A stretch of DNA of 64,000 bases, from the NCBI GenBank assembly GCA_034509755.1, contig CM067544.1:9837501-9901500 (forward strand). The letters run 5' to 3'. Below are positions 58,500-64,000 of the stretch, piece after piece. The stretch's first letter is position 1; each line of letters opens with the position of its first letter. Source of the DNA: Anisodus tanguticus (lineage: Eukaryota; Streptophyta; Magnoliopsida; Solanales; Solanaceae). A model generated the notes under the pieces. It was not told the origin of the DNA. It saw nothing but the letters and a program-made list of their open reading frames with translations, and made no database searches. The translations under genes and the position numbers were made by a program.

Positions 58500-59040
58500 A
58501 TAATTATGCAAATAAATAATTAAACAAAATGAAATTATGTACGATAATTAAAATTAAGTAACAATAATAATTTAAAGAAGGAATGAAGGCATCAGCCGAC
58601 ATAACGTCGACATGTAATCGAGATTGAAAATTGAAACTTTGCTCGATGGATGATTCTCAAGCTAGTTGCCAACTTCACTCCCAATTTTTAAACTTTGATA
58701 CAAATAAGCAAATAAAATAAAATATTTAGTAGACAATGTAGACTTGTAGAGAGATAGATTGAGATATTAGAGAGATAGTAGGAAGATTTGTGAGAAAAAA
58801 TGAAGAAGAAAATGAGGTATTTATAGTTGAGAAATAGAGTTAAAGTGTAAATATACTAATTTAGGGGTTAAAAATAAATATTAAGGGGGTAGGGGAGTTT
58901 ATGGGGTGGGGGGCCAAAAATGACCGTTATAGCCGTTGCACAACGACCAAAATAGAAATTAGGTCGTTGTTGCAACGATCAAAATAGAAATTTGATCGTT
59001 GTTGCAACAACTATTTTTGCAAATGGAGGGGAGTGGGGAC
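58500..59040 (-). other. hAT element leader region
   Basis: 58915-59015 contains four copies of a CAACGATC/CAACGACC-AAAATAGAAATT unit on both strands, next to GGGGTGGGGGG. This may be the 5' subterminal repeat array of the hAT element. A defined right terminus was not found. Confidence 0.45.
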
Positions 59041-59064
59041 CGGCGAGAGAAGATATAAGAAGAT

Positions 59065-59466
59065 ATGCAACACAATGAGGAAATGAAGAAGGGTCTAACA
59101 AAATCAATGTTGATGTTAATCATGGAGCGGAAGAATTTCCAAGGGGAATTGGACTTGACCACCAAGTGTTTGAAACAATGCTTCAATGAGCTCGAGTCCA
59201 AGGACAAACATATGGCTTCTGTTCAAGAATCAGTTATCGAGAGTGTTAAGGAACTTGACTTTATTAGGGAATCAGTTGAGCAGAGAAGGAAAGAAGTCGA
59301 GGGAAAAGATGAGGAATTTTGTGAATTCCGTGATAGAGAAATCAGGGATTTGGAATGCAAGTGGAAAGACTTCACTTTGGCCAAAATGGGGTTTGATGAA
59401 GTTGTGAGTTACAACAATTGCAGGAAACGGGAAGTAAGTAAATATTACAATAGTCAGAAAGGATAA
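59065..59466 (+). pseudogene. FRIGIDA-like coiled-coil fragment
   Basis: A 133-residue open frame is almost entirely predicted coiled coil. It contains KDKHMASVQESVIESVKELD, then FIRESVEQRRKEVEGKDEEF. This resembles the repeated SV.ES..ELD.IR.SVE.R..EVE.KE.E segment at the N-terminus of FRIGIDA-like proteins. The globular FRIGIDA domain does not follow; the frame ends TAA in sequence with no family similarity. It is therefore a gene fragment, perhaps an exon of a decayed copy next to the hAT relic. A small independent coiled-coil gene is the alternative. Confidence 0.55.
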
Positions 59467-59469
59467 ACT

Positions 59470-60790
59470 ACTAACGATTACAACAAACTAGAAATAAGAA
59501 CGATTACAACCACTTTGAAACTTCGCTGAGTCGAGTGATGATACTCTGTCTTTAAGACAAGATTGCCCCGTATATATCCTCTTACGTTAAGGGCAATAAT
59601 ATCCCTAGATAAAACAACAACTTAATAAATGAGCAAAGAAAACTCAAGTTTTACTCTTGAAGAACTTCGAGTAATGAAATGATGCTAGAGAGGAAGAAGA
59701 AGATTTCTGAAAATTTCTAAGTGTTGAACAATTGAGCCAAAGACCTCAATTTATAGTGTAAGGAGGATGACCTATCAACTAGCCAACTAACGACTTTCAA
59801 TAGCCATGTAATGACACTTATTGAAGGGTTACAATCAGCTAAATAATGGCTGAATTCAAGTGCCAAGTAATGGATATTCAATGCTCCAAAACCAACCCAA
59901 GAGGCAGAAACTTTCTGCCTTCCGCCGTGAGCCTCTTCTCAATTTTATCTTTCCTGAAACTCCAGGGATCAAACTGTAAATACTAAGCAATTTGGGGTCT
60001 AAAAAGATAATATCAGAAGAAGTCCCACAGCCCAACAACCCGACCCGGCCCGAGCGGGTGGTGGTGGCGCGCGTGTGGGCCTAGCCTTGAACCTAAGCAC
60101 ACCTAGGTCCTCCCTCCTTCAAACACATGGATTACCCCTTGGGGTCCCAAACCCTTATCCACTTTTGAGTCTTATAAAATGAACAATCCTTCCTTTCCCC
60201 ACCGATGAGGGAGATTTGTTCCACACCATATTTTTCATGCCTCAAACACCTTACTTTGTGGACCAATATCTCTTTCATTTCTTAACGAAATTTGACGATC
60301 CTTGGCCCTACGATTATCTACTTACATAGTAGATTATTCACGTGTGAAGAACCAAAGTCTGCAACATGCGAAACCCTAGTGCTTAAGTCATTAAAGATGG
60401 ATGGACGCAATCCCCATCAAAGGCAAATTTCCAACAGAAGTATGATATTGAGAGAGGAGAAACTGAATGACAAAAAGAAAAACGGGGAACTCCTTTTGGG
60501 GGAGATTGAATTGGGGCGTAAGTAGCTGGAGAATAGGTTCATCTAGTCAATCCAATCACAAGATCGCATTTAATCAGAAATTCACTCAAGTTCTGAATAA
60601 CCAATTCATGCCACGTTATCACACCACAAATAACCATGATATGAGTGGATGTATGAGTGTGAATGTAATGCATATGCCAGGTACCTTCATCATCCCATAT
60701 ACGGTACGTCAAGTTTTTATTATGATCGTACACTCATGGGAGATCTGCGAAGTCGATATACCCCTCCGGAATTTCCCCTCAAAGACCAAC
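59470..60790. other. Intergenic, no gene recognised
   Basis: Mixed-composition DNA with a short GC-rich stretch at 60030-60080 (CGACCCGGCCCGAGCGGGTG). ORFs at 60292-60525 and 60467-60802 show no recognisable domain. Confidence 0.4.
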
Positions 60791-62240
60791 TCTTGGTTGT
60801 AATAATATTTGTTGCAGGCGTGTAACCCCGATCCCCGCATATCATCATCATCTCAATGTTGTCATAATCTCAATAGTGTACTTATCATTCCCGGTCCCTT
60901 GGACCCACATCATAATCATACCTCTAATATCAGTATCATCAGAACCATGAGTGTATGAATGCAAATGATAATATAAGGCAAGAATCATGATATAATGAGA
61001 TGCAACATGTATAGAGATGAATACCATATGCTTTCAGAAACACATCAACATATAATCCAAGTATAATCAGGACATCATAACAAAGCATGTGTGATGAATA
61101 AGCACAACGATAACAAGTATGGCGACGAGCCCACATAATGGCGCCAGGCCCACAAAATCATCTTAAGATTGATTCTCCAAATCATCCATCATCACAGTTC
61201 AACACCGGTACCCACTTAATCATTCATCACTATCATTTAAGTGAGACCCCCAAACGCGCCCAATACCCCTTAATATTTATAACTAATTACGCACTTCTGT
61301 CGAAGTCTCGAATAACAAAACCATATCATATCTCAATAGCCGAACATGAGCGCCAACAATCGAGTCTCGATAATATCCTTGTCCTTTCGGAGCGCCTCGA
61401 TAATCATAGTCTAACATATATAGATTCTACATTAATAATAAAGCAAATACACATACAAGGACTTAGTCCTTCAATAACCCAAAAGATACCCAAAAGTAAG
61501 CCTCGGGCCCACGGTGTCAAAATCTAGACGTTAATTATCAACAAAGCTTAAAACATTATTTCTAGTTATAACCCAAAATTAATTTGAGAAACAACCTTGT
61601 TTAGACTTTTAATTTCATGATTCAATTAAAAACATCAATTTATAAACCATATGTTCTTTCCCATGAATACAATGATTCAATTTATTCCAACTATCAAAGA
61701 GTTTTCAATTCACTTTCTCCATTTCATATTTTCCCCAAATACTAGAAACATAGAAGAATAGCCAAAAGAAAATAAGAGATTACCTTTCATGAAGAAATCT
61801 TAGGCCAAAAACTGCAGAAAGGCTCCTTAGACTAGCCCCCAATTCGAGGCACACACTTTTGAGAAAGTGAAATATTCTAGGGCATTTAAAATATACTGGT
61901 CAACTAGCGCTTCCGCCCCTGAGAACTCAACTCCGCGGCCGCGGATGCGCTTTGGCGCATTAAGGGACCGCTGAGGCGAAGGCACTTGCCACATCGCTTT
62001 AGCGCAGAAGCGAAAACTCTTTCGTTGGAGCAGACCTGCTCCATCTATCGGCACGGACATGATTTCGCCAGGTGGACATTGATTTCTCAGCAATTCAATA
62101 CTTTAAATAAAGCTTCTTTCCGAGCCGTACGAGTTATTTTACTCACAAAATCCACGGTAATAGTCATCGGCGAATACCCGGACGAGAGATACAATAGAAA
62201 ATAGACGGAGTGTGCGTAACAATCGAACGTGTCGTTACAG
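60791..62240. mobile_element. Retroelement LTR-like DNA, unassigned
   Basis: The composition and phrases (CCCACATAATGGCGCCAGGC, AAGCCTCGGGCCCACGG, a GC-rich patch CTCCGCGGCCGCGGATGCGC at 61930-61949) resemble Ty3/gypsy LTRs, probably on the minus strand. No termini, target duplication or pol were found. Confidence 0.4.
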
Positions 62241-63436
62241 TTTAGCCTCTTATTTAAGGGAGGAAAAAGTAACGACCGGGAAGTGAAAAGACACCACTTA
62301 TCATGATCGTGTAGCTTTACGTCGATCAGTATTACGGATGGTTACCTCCATTTCAGAAGCATTAAATGGGGTTGCGACGTTTGATATTTGAAATCAAGTC
62401 ATCATTATGTTTCAATTTTCCCGTCAAGGAATAGGGCTTCCGGTTTGTTCGGTAATCAAATCCACTTTCAGAGCGCGAGAGAGACGTGCTCGGAAAGTGC
62501 AGGGACTATCTGTATAGGGAAAAATTCGTATTATACAGGTGGACGAGTTATGTCATGACATATGGCAATAAGTGATGAGTCAGATTCAAATCAGCTTTCA
62601 CTACCACCGGTTGCGTAGAAGTAGAACCGGAGGTATCAAAGGGTCACATGTACCAAAAAGCAGGAAGATCATATGGACGGTTCGAATTCCAACGGGCGGT
62701 CATTACTTGTCAGATTCTACACCTTCAATGGGTGCATTAATGACATTTATGAAGAAACTAATTGTCTAATTATTGCAGCATTCATGTATTGGTATTAATA
62801 GGGGCATAAATAGTGGGATGTGTAACCATGAGTCCAAGTATAAATATGACCTATTAACTCATTGTAAAGGCATCATATTCAAGATACTATAACATCACTT
62901 TTCGATTCACGCTATGTGTCTCGTTATCCGTACTTCCATACTGTCAAGACACTTAATCTGGAGTCCTCTCTGAGAAGCTTCTTTCAGGTTCAGACAAATT
63001 ATATTCCAATCTTACTTCGTTATTCATTATTTGTTATAACTATTTGCTAATCAATTCGCTAACTCAGTCACTTGAGACCTACATATTTTTGACTACATAT
63101 ACAAATTTAACCGTCCTAATTTACGGGTAAACATGTATATAATATTATGTTATATACATGCATTAAACGTGAGGCGATTTGGTCATTCGAATAATTGAGC
63201 TCGGTCAATATTAAAGCTTATTTAGATTATAAAATACATATGACTATTACCAGATAATGACACAAGTGGCTCTTTGTAATATAGCGAAATTGAGTCATGA
63301 TCAATAGTCGCTTCGCTTCTAGTGCTTGATGATGGTATTTTGGCTGAAAATGTAAGCACTGAGTTTAAGATGTTTCAATTTGACATTTAATACTAATTAG
63401 ATTAATAATAGTGAAGGATATATATATATATATATA
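62241..63436. other. Intergenic, no feature recognised
   Basis: No gene or bounded repeat is seen apart from a short TA run at 63420-63436. Confidence 0.4.
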
Positions 63437-64000
63437 GTCAGGGATCTTATTTATCTTTTTTTTAGGCTTTTTATATTATTTTTAATTATTTTATTTTAAT
63501 TTAAAAAGTTATCTTCAGAATTCACACCCCTTCTACTCTTAATTAGTATTAGTAATTAATTTCATAATTTCTAATTTAATGTACAAGTTATGACACATAA
63601 TTAAAATTACACCAACATGGTATTCTCATTCTAATAAATGGAGGGTATTGTAGATATAATATAAAATTAGGAATAGACAATCATATGTGTCACATATTTA
63701 TGGTCAATGATCTTATATATCTTTTTTCTTCTTTTTTGGCCTTTTATATCATTTTTAATTATTTTACTTTACTTTAAAAAGTCATCTTCATAACTCACAC
63801 CCCTTCATCTTCATAACTTCTACTCTTATTTAAATTAGTAATTAATTTCATAATTCCTAATTTAATGTACAAGTTATGACACCTAATTAAAATCACACCA
63901 ACATGATATTTTCATTCCAATAAATGGAGAGTATTGTAGAATGGATGAAGAGATCAAAAACATAAAATTATAGAACTGAGGAGGAGGTCAAAAACACAAA
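63437..64000. repeat. About 266-bp tandem duplication, running to window end
   Basis: The unit starting GTCAGGGATCTTA at 63437 recurs as GTCAATGATCTTA at 63703. Both units contain TTTTTAATTATTTTA, AATTTAATGTACAAGTTATG and CACCAACATG in the same order. The second unit has a short extra TCTTCATAAC block. The array may continue past the window. Confidence 0.85.

Overview
This is nuclear DNA of a flowering plant, most likely a member of the Solanaceae. Genes are split by many AT-rich introns. Intergenic DNA is made of nested LTR retrotransposons, Stowaway and hAT MITEs, a CACTA end, and SINEs with the conserved blocks of the tobacco/tomato families (a TS-type copy ending in TTG repeats, and copies ending CACCGGGCTGCCC). 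No bacterial operon, CRISPR array or organellar block was seen.

Layout: 1-1217 is AT-rich and holds a Stowaway MITE and a local tandem repeat. 1218-6360 is a two-level nest: a Ty1/copia element (1335-6201, minus strand, target duplication GAACC) sits inside a roughly 207-bp tRNA-derived SINE, which has its own 32-bp target duplication. 7517-7615 is a pentanucleotide microsatellite. 7736-20068 is the main gene, a 20-exon RELCH/KIAA1468-type LisH-coiled-coil-HEAT protein (plus strand, 1197 residues from my splice model). All introns are GT-AG except intron 18, which reads as a U12-type AT-AC intron. SINEs, a MITE and a foldback element lie in its introns. 20639-21379 is a hAT-type MITE with an 8-bp target duplication. 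22101-22535 is a small intronless ORF of unknown function.

24050-32283 is a second copia element (plus strand) with long LTRs, target duplication ATTAT and broken gag-pol. 32579-32776 is a solo LTR of the first copia family. 33701-40217 is LTR-like DNA split by a 4.95-kb solo LTR resembling Tat/Ogre elements (35044-39998, target duplication CTCCC). 40251-42677 is a decayed copia fragment interrupted by a Stowaway MITE and cut off by a CACTA terminus at 42678. 46418-47366 is an ARL8 small-GTPase pseudogene that keeps its exon order.

53158-53442 is an intact type-2 non-specific lipid-transfer protein gene. 54547-54620 is a long TA microsatellite. 56914-58499 is an internally deleted hAT transposase relic (minus). 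59065-59466 is a fragment resembling the coiled-coil N-terminus of FRIGIDA-like proteins. The last 5 kb is retroelement-like intergenic DNA ending in a roughly 266-bp tandem duplication.

Only the RELCH homologue, the LTP2 gene and possibly the 144-residue ORF look like functional genes. I found no convincing undescribed multi-gene system. The strongest signals are the AT-AC intron, the dated nests of insertions, and the exon-by-exon decay of the ARL8 copy.
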